From contig CAYZMS010000007.1 of NCBI GenBank assembly GCA_964479625.1, positions 97,909-161,908 on the forward strand: 64,000 nt of DNA, written 5' to 3'. Source of the stretch: CAYZMS01 sp964479625 (GTDB taxonomy: Bacteria > Bacteroidota > Bacteroidia > Chitinophagales > Saprospiraceae). This document shows positions 16,901-25,068 of the stretch, one piece after another. Position 1 is the first letter of the stretch; every line of letters starts with the position of its first letter. The translations under genes were made by a program, and so were the position numbers. Under the pieces are notes generated by a model, which was given only the letters and a program-made list of their open reading frames with translations, ran no database searches and was not told where the DNA came from.

Positions 16901-19900
16901 TGTGCTCCAGCTGTAGGTACAAGCCAGGCAGTTTTCACAAAAGGTAGTGGTAAGTTCTACCTCCGGTCGATCACAGGTGATCGTATCAGGTGGATCAATG
17001 ACAAAACAGGCTCCGCAACTGGACTCGACCACTTCTGCCGGAAGGGATTGCCGGCAACCCGTCCGCAGGTTTTCCACTTCCAGTTGATAGATCCCTGGCT
17101 GCCCAACCAGAACTGCACTGCTATCAGTCCTACTCAGGATATCGGCTCCTGACCAGGTGTAGGCATAGGGTTCACCTGCGGGGTCCACGAAGGCGTCTAG
17201 CCAGAGGGAATTCCCTTCGCAGGGAAAGAAGCGATTCCCAAACCGAGTACTGGGCAGTTGGGCAGTCTCGAATACCGTGGAGGCAGCCACTGCCGAACAA
17301 GCATTGGCTAAATCGATAACTTCAAAAAAATAAGTACCCGGCTGGCTGACTGAGGTCGTTAAATCCTCACTAATGGTATCTCCATTGACATTGGTCCACA
17401 AATAGCGTATGTCCGGACCAGAAGAAGACCCGTTCCCTGAGATGGATACGGAGGTCTGAATACAACTTAAGGTATCCGGAAGAACCGTTGTAGCCACAGG
17501 AGCCTGGAAGTCCTCCCCAATAGTTACGGTAGCTGTATCACTGCAGGAAAAAACGGGATGAGTAGCTATCAATCCATAAAGACCTGCTTGAACGGCACGC
17601 AGGGTATCTGCATTGCCGGTCGCTTGTCCATTGAACAGCCAGGAAGGATTACCACTGAAGGAAGGGCCAACCCTAAGGATTATAGCGGGGCGCCCACAGG
17701 TCAGAACCGAATCGATATACAGCAGTTCAGCCACCGGGCTAGTGGTATCCGGCCACACCCAGACACTATCGGCTGCCCGACAGCCACTTTGTCGATCGAA
17801 TATTTCCAAGCGGTAAATATCTGCTTGAGTGACTGTTGGAGTCAAAGTGGTGGGGTTTATAATGGGGCTGCCATTGACAGCGTTCCATTGGTAGTCCAAA
17901 TCAGCCCCCTGATCGGAGCCACTACCGTCCAACAAAAGGCTATTCGAAAGACAGTTGAAGGCAGTATCCATACCTGCGTCGACAACTGGCAGGTCGGCAT
18001 CCTGCAATACCTCCACACTTGCCGTTGAAGTACAACCATTTGCCAGTTCCTGCACCTGAAGGGTATACCTTCCAGGAGTAGTTACCTCTGCTTGTTCCTG
18101 ATCCGTGGGGCCCTGGATCTGACCATCCGGCGTAGTCCATTCGTAGGAGAAGCCCAGACCGCTGCTACTGCCGCTTCCATCCAGTGTAAGGGTAGTGATC
18201 TGGCAAGTGAGCACCTCTGGGGGAGCAATATCAGCCACAGGAGAAATGGTATCCAATCCGATATCTATGGGGCTGGAGCGCTGTGCGCAACTTACTGTAT
18301 CCACGGTTTGTCCAATCTGTAGGAAATACCGCCCGGGATCGGTCACTTCAAGGGTGGGGCCTGAACCGATGATCGAGCCGCCATCCGCCTCCCACCGAAA
18401 ACTTACCTGTCCAACCGGCGAAGAGGCCGATCCATCCAAATTAACTATTGGCTGGGTACAGGTGATGTCCTGTACCCCACTAACTACCGGCTCAGGGCGT
18501 AATACCATTAATTCCAGGGTGACAATGCTGTCGCAGCCATCGAACGTTTGCAGAGGTACTTCATAGGTTCCACTTTCGAAGAAGGTACTGTCCCCAATTG
18601 TAAAACCGGGACCGGGACATTGTACAACGGAAAGCGTATCGCGAATGGGCTCAAGTACCGTAAGATTTAGATTGATGATACTATCACAGCCCGTTACCGG
18701 ATTGGTAAGGGTATCTTGGTATATACCTGTAGTTGAATAAGCCGAATTACCGATCTCAAAGGTATCTCCACTGCAGATGGTTTCCAATAAATTTTCGACC
18801 GGAATAGGATCGACAAAGAGGGATAAGGCCACGATACTATCACAGCCCTGGGCGGTTTGTAGCGGAATGATATACTCCCCGGTTTCAAAAAAAGTACTAT
18901 CCCCAACAGTTAATGTATCCCCGCCGCAAATGCGCTCATTGAGCCGTGCGGTGTCTGGAATGTCATAAATCGTAATGGTCAGGCAGGTATCCATCATCAT
19001 CCCACAAAAAGGCGGAAGCGGGTCGGTCAATTGTCGGCGCAGGCTATCCAATCGCAGTACTCCATCCGGGAGGGATAGGTTCATACTGTCTTCGCGGGCA
19101 AAAGACAAGCCACATATCTGGTAATTACCAGGAGGCAAGGTGGTTAGATCCGGGAAAGTGTCATAGGCGATCAGGATAGTATCCCTTCCAATAGCCCAGG
19201 TATAATTATAATCTTCGGGATCGGGTGCCTGTCCGGGAAAGGATTGCATGGGTTGAATCTGCAAGCCCGGGTCTCCTTCGCACAGCCTGATCGAAGTGGT
19301 ATTCGTCAAGCGACCGGCCTCGGCAAAGCAGCAATTTTCTCCCAAAGGATCGCAGAATTCAATTTTAATGGCATTGATCACATTGGCCGCTCCAATGATT
19401 GCCGTAGTGGGGTCTGTTCGAACCCGTAACTGCCAGGTTCCGTTGACCGGGCCTGAGTTAAAATCTTCGAGATCACCGGAATAGGGCCAGTAGGAACCAT
19501 TCAGGGCCCCACCACTAAAAAAAAGGCCCAGGGAATTTTCCCAGCGGAGGGGATTTCCTGGGTCCGGCAAGGGCGTCATGGCCCCGGGAACAAACTCCAC
19601 ATTGTAGAGTTGAAAGGGAAATGTCTCTGTACCACCGATCGCATTAGGCCCCATCAATTGAATTTCGGTACCATTGGGAGCTTGCAGCCACATCTCCAGG
19701 TTCGATATTTTAGCATGTCGGAAGTTAATACGAACCCTGCATACCCCCTGGCCAGGATCAGAAAGGTCATCGTTAATGATATCAAAGACCTCCAGGGAAT
19801 AGCTCACTGTTTGATTGGGAGGCATGGGCAAACCGGTCTCCAGTTCGCAATTTTGAGCTCCAAGTCGGCTAAACGCCAAAAGGAGTATCCATGGGATTAT

Positions 19901-19912
19901 GATACGCTTCAT
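13973..19912 (-). CDS. Giant secreted PKD-type repeat protein with T9SS type B sorting domain
   Basis: The 1979-residue protein has a signal peptide (about 1-19) and a proprotein-convertase P-like beta domain (about 40-190). Three ~45-residue repeats of the type GDSTFFETG...GCDSIV follow. Then come about fifteen ~95-residue Ig/PKD-like repeats, each with a conserved Cys and a Y/F-x-W, and one SprB-like repeat (APFLYAVDGG...DANGCQYVEVF). The last ~90 residues (VYIPNAFSPNGDGQNDFF, then YDRWGEQVFE) are the gliding-motility-associated type B sorting domain. It should be exported by the T9SS and displayed on the surface, probably as an adhesin. The frame is intact throughout. Confidence 0.93.
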   Translation of the reverse strand: MKRIIIPWILLLAFSRLGAQNCELETGLPMPPNQTVSYSLEVFDIINDDLSDPGQGVCRVRINFRHAKISNLEMWLQAPNGTEIQLMGPNAIGGTETFPFQLYNVEFVPGAMTPLPDPGNPLRWENSLGLFFSGGALNGSYWPYSGDLEDFNSGPVNGTWQLRVRTDPTTAIIGAANVINAIKIEFCDPLGENCCFAEAGRLTNTTSIRLCEGDPGLQIQPMQSFPGQAPDPEDYNYTWAIGRDTILIAYDTFPDLTTLPPGNYQICGLSFAREDSMNLSLPDGVLRLDSLRRQLTDPLPPFCGMMMDTCLTITIYDIPDTARLNERICGGDTLTVGDSTFFETGEYIIPLQTAQGCDSIVALSLFVDPIPVENLLETICSGDTFEIGNSAYSTTGIYQDTLTNPVTGCDSIINLNLTVLEPIRDTLSVVQCPGPGFTIGDSTFFESGTYEVPLQTFDGCDSIVTLELMVLRPEPVVSGVQDITCTQPIVNLDGSASSPVGQVSFRWEADGGSIIGSGPTLEVTDPGRYFLQIGQTVDTVSCAQRSSPIDIGLDTISPVADIAPPEVLTCQITTLTLDGSGSSSGLGFSYEWTTPDGQIQGPTDQEQAEVTTPGRYTLQVQELANGCTSTASVEVLQDADLPVVDAGMDTAFNCLSNSLLLDGSGSDQGADLDYQWNAVNGSPIINPTTLTPTVTQADIYRLEIFDRQSGCRAADSVWVWPDTTSPVAELLYIDSVLTCGRPAIILRVGPSFSGNPSWLFNGQATGNADTLRAVQAGLYGLIATHPVFSCSDTATVTIGEDFQAPVATTVLPDTLSCIQTSVSISGNGSSSGPDIRYLWTNVNGDTISEDLTTSVSQPGTYFFEVIDLANACSAVAASTVFETAQLPSTRFGNRFFPCEGNSLWLDAFVDPAGEPYAYTWSGADILSRTDSSAVLVGQPGIYQLEVENLRTGCRQSLPAEVVESSCGACFVIDPPDTITCDRPEVELTTTFCENCLACTYSWSTLEGDFSSPIDGPEVVVQAPGRYTLLVVDSSGVPVSQTVEVFADRGIPVADAGPDQVLNCRDTLITLGGSGIPAGPEFQYRWRSLQGGPLADDDQPFVQTEAPGLYELTVLNINNGCLEADTVLVEEDIVVPFVEAGPDQTISCAQPQVNMEGGLSEQGADLQLRWEATEGGNILSGRAGPSPLVGAGGVYRLTVSNVRNYCQATDSAFVEVADALPTIPEIPSRNLNCREESLIFIADIDTLNPALDYQWCQVAIPGDTSACDRGEVQLNVREPGTYLFFVEDTLSGCSNLESITVLQDEEAPRIEAGVDSTLNCNTPALQLNASVAANSNNLRIQWTGNSGQVIINAQSTQPSILEAGTYYLEVENLDNQCLSRDSILIEVDTARPEVFILEERFLSCSQVTTRLSGSSQPPGLQYNWTGPFGGIVADGQTLQPLIQLPGVYQFTAFNPANGCRASVAVEVEDRAIPPQIEVVNTDQLLLGCEVDTLVLDASPSATLNHGPLQYQWTALDGGFIFGNPSRPVIGVREVGRYQVSVFDESTGCADRLTLTVGADFDPPALEIVSSGNLTCNRQVVQLTATGDTVVGFEWVGPDGVPLPLNTPVITVNEPGLYTLTAVDAFTGCRAQAQRTVGFDTLSPIVRITRPENLDCNTSSVVLQATGSSTGPFFSYRWFNALGMELGNGTTLRVAAPGTYILQIIDTRTGCSGMNSVLVEQVTTIIDSVQHLTTPPPCGLESGGRLEVGTVFGGQAPFLYAVDGGTLSTGSQFRNLSTGLHELTIEDANGCQYVEVFEIPVSETIGVELGPDTEIALGDSLQLDPQLFGNPAASFDWQPQDGSIISDSLLALVRPEVTTTYTLTVRDEGGCFASDRVTVFVLEEDLVYIPNAFSPNGDGQNDFFTLFTAPQVEEIGQLLIYDRWGEQVFERSNFAPNIENLGWDGSLRGETMPPGVYLFQAMVVLPNGEEAFFTGSVTLIR

Positions 19913-20039
19913 CAGTGGGATATTGCGTTGGGATTATTTGGCGTTATCAAAGTACTTTGCCATTTTGAAACGCCTGATTCTATTTTTTAAATACTTTCGA
20001 GCGGAAACCTTTATTTTTCCCTCAAAATGCATTCAAACA

Positions 20040-20609
20040 ATGACAAAACGACTAATTCTCCTTTTTATGTTGGGTCTGGGTGCCCTTTCCCTGGAAGCAC
20101 AACGAGGTAGTGACCTTTCTCTTTTACCTTTCGAACAACGGCTGTGGTATGGGGGTGGGTTTCAGTTGGGTTTTTCCGGAGGAAACAATATTTCCCTCTT
20201 CCAATTGGGGTTATCCCCCATGGCAGGCTACAAATTTACAAATTCCTGGTCAGCCGGGCCAAGATTTTCTCTTCTGGCTAATTTTTATACCGCTACCACC
20301 TTCAGCGGGCAGAGGGATAGTGCTCAACCAATCACCTGGGGGATTGGCGCCTTCACCCGTTTAAAGATCACTCCGGATATTTTCACCCACTTCGAATATG
20401 AGTATGCCAATGAAGCCATCATTACGACGGGATTCGATGAAATTGAAGTTATCAGGGCCAGGTTTAATAATTTTTTCGTAGGCGGTGGATACAGTGCCGC
20501 TACGGGCCTGAACCGATTTGAAATGTTGATCCTGTACAACATAAATCAAGACGACAGATTTATCGTATCCCCCTGGCAATTCCGCTTTGGGGTTACCCGA
20601 AACTTTTAG
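20040..20609 (+). CDS. Small outer-membrane beta-barrel protein
   Basis: From the ATG at 20040 the protein is about 189 residues long, with a signal peptide (MTKRLILLFMLGLGALSLEA) and then amphipathic strands ending in an aromatic residue (GVTRNF at the C-terminus), as expected of an outer-membrane beta-barrel. An upstream in-frame ATG at 19899 lies inside the divergent giant gene and adds a non-signal stretch, so it is unlikely. The short length suggests an eight-strand barrel. It is divergent from the giant PKD-type gene, and its partner is unknown. Confidence 0.8.
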   Translation: MTKRLILLFMLGLGALSLEAQRGSDLSLLPFEQRLWYGGGFQLGFSGGNNISLFQLGLSPMAGYKFTNSWSAGPRFSLLANFYTATTFSGQRDSAQPITWGIGAFTRLKITPDIFTHFEYEYANEAIITTGFDEIEVIRARFNNFFVGGGYSAATGLNRFEMLILYNINQDDRFIVSPWQFRFGVTRNF

Positions 20610-20871
20610 CGATCAGGCTTGGAGCCCCCCAAACCTTTAAGGTCAAAGGTCAGGGGTACTTGTTTCAGACTCCAACTGGGGAAGCGGGCAAAGTCCGGTA
20701 AATGTTTAGTCACAAGCCCTCGAAAGTTTAGAAAAACGGCATCCAGGCGCATAAAGCTCATTCGAAATTCTTCCTCAAAATCCGAAATTCAGCTTCCCGG
20801 CGATGGTTCCCGGCTGCCGAAAAGGTAGTGGCCTTTCTATCGGGAAGGCTTCGCTCCAGAACCTTTTCCAT
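20606..20871 (-). pseudogene. Possible frameshifted small gene downstream of the TonB receptor
   Basis: On the minus strand an ATG at 20871 (MEKVLERSLPDRKATTF...) runs 37 codons to a TGA. The next frame continues without stops from ISDFEEEFRMSFMRLDAVF to a TAA at 20606-20608, which overlaps the stop codon of the convergent barrel gene. Joined by one frameshift near 20765-20785, the two parts give an ~88-residue protein that looks coding-like. I recognise no family. It could also be two unrelated chance frames. Otherwise this 300-bp gap holds nothing I can identify. Confidence 0.3.
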
Positions 20872-20910
20872 TACCTGGCGCTCTTTTGACCTATGATCAA
20901 CGAACACCTT

Positions 20911-23367
20911 TTATAAGTCAATCGTCAAGCCCAGCAAAAAATTTCGTGTGGCCTGAGGAAAAAATGCCTGATCCACCAGCGTGCTACCCCCAAATTCATA
21001 GCGGTAGGAATAGGCATTGGTTTCATAAAGGCCATCGAACAGATTCTGCACCAAAAAGGTTAATTCGATCCGTTTCAGAAAACCCGCATCGATCCCATAG
21101 GCAATCCGTAGATCAGTAAAGCTATAAGGGTCTATACTATTTTCCAGATCGGAAGTATTATCAATGAACTGGCGACTGACGTATTTGGCCTGAAGTTCTA
21201 GGCCCAGATCCTGCTTTTTGAACCAACCTGCTTTTTTGAAGGGTTCATAAGTCAGGCCAATCGCTGTAATAACATTTGGAGAAAAGGAAAGGTCTGTATT
21301 TTCATGTTCCACTGCTGTTTGGCCGATATAGTTAAATTGCTCATCATATTGATCCACAAACTCTAGGAACCGATCTACCTTATTTCGACTGAATGTTGCG
21401 TTTCCATCTATTCGTAGGAGGTCATTGAGTTGCCATCCACCAGAAAACTCCAGGCCCAGTCGGTAACTGTCGTCAATATTAACCCTGGTGTAGGCCCCCA
21501 CATCGTTCACCTGACCGTTCAAGGCCAGTTGGTCCCGGTAATACATGTGATAAGCATTGATCTCGAGTGCCGCACGGCCACCTGTCCAGCGAAAGCCAAC
21601 TTCCGTGTTATAAAGGGTTTCGGGCCGGGGTCGACTGGCCGGAGTCGATTCGACATAGTCATTGCGGTTTGGCTCCCTGTTGGCAATGGCGAAGGAAGCG
21701 TAGGCCTGGGTATTGGGGTGAATCTGCCAAAGCAAACCTATCTTTGGGTTGAAAAAATGAAGTTGGTCGCATTGCTCCACGTCCGTTCCGTTCAGATCGT
21801 TTCCGAGAAAGTCATAATCAACCCGCCGGTATTGCAGATCCAGGTAGGCATTTAGGTCTGCTTCAAGGTCATAGTTGACTTTCGAAAAAATATTGAAATC
21901 TCCCTTGCGGGCATCGTTCTCGTAGTAACGGTCTCCGGGCTCCAGGTCGCTGGCCACCTCCGCCCAGATGACTTCCCCGAAATGCTTCCCTTCGTAAATA
22001 TGCATCCCACCTCCCAGGGTAAGTGCCCAACGCTTTTTATTGAAATTTACATTGTACACCGCCCCATAGAAGTCATTGTCCAACCATAATCGACGAACCA
22101 GATCGGGAGTAAGAAGGGAATCCTCCACCATTACCGGGGCCAGGCCATAATCCTCGAAATTTTGATCTGCCTTATATTGTTCGAAAAAACCTGCTCCCTG
22201 CGTGTAATGCAGAGAAATATTTCCATTTACCGTGGGACTAATCGTCTGAGAGAAGTGCAATTGGTAATGAGTCTGCCGGTAATCATCCACTTCATTTTCA
22301 TACGGTTCTCCGTTTTTTTCAGTTCCGGCAGGATTGAATGTTCGTGTTTCGCGATCATCCAACAGGTCGGTAGAGACTCCATACCAGGCCTGGTAAGTGA
22401 CCTCATGACCGGAAAAGGTGTTGAACCGAATTACATTCTTTGGGTTTTGCATAGCCGCAGCGATATACCAGGAATCCAGGTCGGAGGTAGCCCTGTCGAT
22501 ATACCCATCAGAAGTTATCCTGGATAAACGACCTTCCACCGAAAACCGGTCTTCGATCAACCCGGTTCCGAATTGGACATTTCGTTTGAAGGTGTTAAAG
22601 GAACCGACAGAAGCGCTACTCCTTGCAAGTGGGGTACCTGGAGGTGATCCGGTATTGAGATTCAGTGTTGCTCCAAAGGCCCCCGCTCCGTTGGTCGAAC
22701 TTCCTACCCCGCGTTGAATCTGTACATCCTTTACAGAAGACATAAAATCCGGCATATTGACCCAGAAAACCCCCTGAGATTCGGCATCATTTATCGGGAT
22801 ACCGTTTATGGTCACATTGATCCGGGTGGGGTCCGTACCGCGGATACGGATACCGGTATACCCTACCCCGGCCCCGGCATCAGAGGTCACCACTGCCGAA
22901 GGGGTCCACCGCAACAAAAAGGGAACATCCAATCCCAGGTTGCGCTTTTCAAGTGCCTGCTTGGACAGGTTGGTAAAAGTCATGGGGGTACGTTCATCTG
23001 CTCTTGTAGCTGAGACCGTCAGTGATTGCAGGTCCATTCCTTTTTCCCTAAGAGCGAAGGAAAAATCGGAATGATTACAGTTTTCCTTTAATCTGATAGT
23101 TTGAACCTGGGTATCGAAGCCCAGGTAAGAAACTTCCAGTTGGTAGGTTTTTCCCACCTCCAGTTCAAGTTGGAAGCGCCCCTTTTCATCAGTAGCTGTA
23201 CCCAAAGAATGGGCCCGGACCATAATGGCCGCCCCTTCCAACGGATTGTCTTGTTGATCGGTGATCCGCCCATGGACCACGCATTGTCCATGGATTTCCT
23301 GAGCAGTAAAAAGAACTGCGAAAAGAAAGACCTTCAATACCACGCTCTTTAGCTTGGTGTTGATCAT
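20911..23367 (-). CDS. TonB-dependent receptor under TPP riboswitch control
   Basis: The 818-residue outer-membrane receptor has a signal peptide (about 1-28), a carboxypeptidase-regulatory-like domain (VHGRITDQQDNPLEGAAIMV, about 29-115), a plug domain (GAGVGYTGIRIRGTDPTRIN, then QIQRGVGSSTNGAGAFGAT) and a 22-strand-type barrel ending in an aromatic-rich strand. The TPP riboswitch in its leader implies that it imports thiamin or a thiamin derivative, as described for riboswitch-linked receptors in other Bacteroidota. No inner-membrane thiamin transporter is adjacent. Confidence 0.92.
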   Translation of the reverse strand: MINTKLKSVVLKVFLFAVLFTAQEIHGQCVVHGRITDQQDNPLEGAAIMVRAHSLGTATDEKGRFQLELEVGKTYQLEVSYLGFDTQVQTIRLKENCNHSDFSFALREKGMDLQSLTVSATRADERTPMTFTNLSKQALEKRNLGLDVPFLLRWTPSAVVTSDAGAGVGYTGIRIRGTDPTRINVTINGIPINDAESQGVFWVNMPDFMSSVKDVQIQRGVGSSTNGAGAFGATLNLNTGSPPGTPLARSSASVGSFNTFKRNVQFGTGLIEDRFSVEGRLSRITSDGYIDRATSDLDSWYIAAAMQNPKNVIRFNTFSGHEVTYQAWYGVSTDLLDDRETRTFNPAGTEKNGEPYENEVDDYRQTHYQLHFSQTISPTVNGNISLHYTQGAGFFEQYKADQNFEDYGLAPVMVEDSLLTPDLVRRLWLDNDFYGAVYNVNFNKKRWALTLGGGMHIYEGKHFGEVIWAEVASDLEPGDRYYENDARKGDFNIFSKVNYDLEADLNAYLDLQYRRVDYDFLGNDLNGTDVEQCDQLHFFNPKIGLLWQIHPNTQAYASFAIANREPNRNDYVESTPASRPRPETLYNTEVGFRWTGGRAALEINAYHMYYRDQLALNGQVNDVGAYTRVNIDDSYRLGLEFSGGWQLNDLLRIDGNATFSRNKVDRFLEFVDQYDEQFNYIGQTAVEHENTDLSFSPNVITAIGLTYEPFKKAGWFKKQDLGLELQAKYVSRQFIDNTSDLENSIDPYSFTDLRIAYGIDAGFLKRIELTFLVQNLFDGLYETNAYSYRYEFGGSTLVDQAFFPQATRNFLLGLTIDL

Positions 23368-23379
23368 AATATTTCATCT

Positions 23380-23405
23380 TTATGCTAAGTCAATTCTGCC
23401 CGAGG
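23380..23405 (-). promoter_or_regulatory. Short hairpin between riboswitch and receptor start
   Basis: On the minus strand CTGCCC and GGGCAG form a 6-bp stem around AAGCCCCTC, about 15-40 nt before the ATG of the TonB receptor. No T run follows, so it is not a typical terminator. It may take part in translational control downstream of the TPP aptamer. Confidence 0.3.
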
Positions 23406-23476
23406 GGCTTGGGCAGCTTTTTCCACCGAACGGCGGGCGAAAGAGCTCTCACCTGCACATTCCAACATACCGAAGG

Positions 23477-23563
23477 TACTCACCTTCCCTTCCCGGCATT
23501 ACCCGGGCAGGTTCAAAGGGTATGATCTCAGCCGACGATTCATTCCTAAGGGAAGAGTGAAAG
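23477..23563 (-). promoter_or_regulatory. TPP (thiamin pyrophosphate) riboswitch
   Basis: Reading the minus strand, the conserved THI-box blocks occur in order: GGCTGAGAT (around 23525-23533), ACCCTTTGAACCTG (23521-23508) and GGGTAATGCCGGGAAGGGAA (from 23504). An outer P1 helix can form between CTTCCCTT near 23550 and AAGGGAAG near 23485. All key aptamer positions (CTGAGA, TTGAACCTG, GGGTAATGCCGG) are present. It lies about 110 nt upstream of the TonB receptor start and should repress it when TPP is plentiful. Confidence 0.95.
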
Positions 23564-23692
23564 GTGATGGGTGATTTTAGCTTTTCGACCACCGGCCAAA
23601 AATCAGTTTTCAATTATCGCCTAATACTAATCTCTCATGCAATCATCGGCACCCCATGAGTGGATTCAGCAAAAGTAACGATAAATCGGAGA

Positions 23693-24217
23693 TTAAGTTC
23701 TATCGGAAAAAAAGGAGGAGATTATTTGAATGGCCTGGGTTAAGCGTTCCTCCTTCGATTTTGCCGTTATTTCTGCATAAGGCAAGCGAAGGGATTGCAA
23801 TTCCTGCAGGTATAGAGCCAGTAATTGCTCTCGTTCGTCCGGATGTTCGCGAAGGGGATCCGGCTCCCAGGGCATATTGGGGTGGCACAGCAGGTAAAGG
23901 TCTGTTCCATCCCGTTTTGGTGCCACGTCCAGGCCTGGCACTAATTTCCCAAATTTGTAGCGGGACCAAACCCTTAAGACGATCATACCGGTATCGCAAA
24001 TAAGCCATTCTTTTGCACTCCTGGCAAGACTGCGCTGAATAGCCAGTTGCCCCTGAGCGATGAGGGGCAGGTCCTCCATTTGGTAGGGTCGGGGCAGTTG
24101 AGCTAGAAAATCCCGTGCAAATTCGGGAGCGATGGGACATTGAAAATGCTCGGCCAGGGCGCGGGCAAGGGTAGTTTTTCCGCTGGATTCAGGTCCTGTG
24201 ATGACGATCTTGAACAT
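23693..24217 (-). CDS. NadR-like AAA/P-loop kinase
   Basis: The 174-residue protein begins with a P-loop (ITGPESSGKTTLARALA) and continues with APEFARDFL and WLICDTGMIVLRVWS, the pattern of the ribosylnicotinamide-kinase-like domain of NadR (AAA_28). The nucleotidylyltransferase and HTH parts of NadR are missing, so only a kinase is present. It is encoded upstream of the TPP riboswitch on the same strand. It could phosphorylate a nucleoside or vitamin, and a link to thiamin salvage is only suggested by position. Confidence 0.8.
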   Translation of the reverse strand: MFKIVITGPESSGKTTLARALAEHFQCPIAPEFARDFLAQLPRPYQMEDLPLIAQGQLAIQRSLARSAKEWLICDTGMIVLRVWSRYKFGKLVPGLDVAPKRDGTDLYLLCHPNMPWEPDPLREHPDEREQLLALYLQELQSLRLPYAEITAKSKEERLTQAIQIISSFFSDRT

Positions 24218-24361
24218 AAAAAATTAGGGCTCCTAATTTAAGAAGGTGCTTTGAAGGATGTGTTAAAGGTTGGTCCGGAAAAGTTAAGTCCTTGATTAAG
24301 GGCTTCAAAAAACCTTTATTTGTAAGGCTTGTTCGAATATAGTAATAGAACGTTTATTTTC

Positions 24362-24946
24362 ATGCACGATATTGAACCCTTTTACCGGTGGCGGGAAAAT
24401 TATGTAGCGGCAGAAGACGAACGGTCTCCTTTTTTCGGCCGGGAGTACAGTGAATTCAGTTTTTCGAATAAGGTATACAACTTCTTCATTCACCCCCAAT
24501 GGGATGAGTTTGGTTCTCAGACCCTTTACCTGAAGGTTTTATTCGCAGATTACGAACAGGCATTCGCCATTATCGAATTGATCGGGGAATGGAATGATTG
24601 CCTCTCCAACGATATTATGTACCTTAAACGAGAGGTAATCGATGAAATGGTTGGACGGGGAATCTATAAATTCGCCATCATCTGCGAGAACGTATTGAAC
24701 TTTCATGGGAGTGATGACTGCTACTATGAAGAATGGTTAGAGGACATTCGCGACCAGGAAGGATGGATCTGTTTTATCAATACCCTGGATCACGTAGCCG
24801 AAGAAATGAAAGATACTCAGCTTCACCATTTTGTCCATTTTGGGCCAGCATACAACGATATCAACTGGCGCCCCCACAAACCCAAAAACATCATTACCGT
24901 CCTGGAAGTGCTAGTCAATGGGGAAGTGATGCGCTTACATGGATAA
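24362..24946 (+). CDS. Conserved hypothetical protein
   Basis: The protein (about 194 residues from the ATG at 24362) begins MHDIEPFYRWRENYVAAEDE and contains HPQWDEFGSQTLYLKVLFADY and NVLNFHGSDDCYYEEWLED. It resembles conserved hypothetical proteins I have seen in Bacteroidota. It is acidic and rich in aromatic residues, with no signal, membrane helix or known catalytic motif. An in-frame ATG at 24329 adds eleven residues but the shorter start fits related proteins better. The function is unknown. Confidence 0.75.
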   Translation: MHDIEPFYRWRENYVAAEDERSPFFGREYSEFSFSNKVYNFFIHPQWDEFGSQTLYLKVLFADYEQAFAIIELIGEWNDCLSNDIMYLKREVIDEMVGRGIYKFAIICENVLNFHGSDDCYYEEWLEDIRDQEGWICFINTLDHVAEEMKDTQLHHFVHFGPAYNDINWRPHKPKNIITVLEVLVNGEVMRLHG

Positions 24947-25001
24947 GGTTGAATTTCAAATTCAAGGCTGAAAATTTGGATTTATTTATTTTTTTCCGCA
25001 T

Positions 25002-25051
25002 TAGGTGCCTTGCACCTATAAGTGCCAGGCACCTATAGGTTCCTTGCACTT
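25002..25051. repeat. Two adjacent palindromes upstream of era
   Basis: A perfect 7-bp stem TAGGTGC/GCACCTA with a 3-nt loop (25002-25018) is followed by a near-perfect 32-nt palindrome (25020-25051) centred on CCTATAGG, with two mismatched pairs. The two share the GCACCTATA core. They lie between the stop of the hypothetical gene and the TTG start of era. They could end transcription, bind a protein, or be a mobile palindrome remnant. Confidence 0.7.
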
Positions 25052-25068
25052 AAATAAACCAAAATCCT

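Noticed and set aside
24961..25068. Insertion sequence ends near the palindromes before era
   Set aside because: No transposase, no matching inverted ends further away and no target-site duplication are seen.
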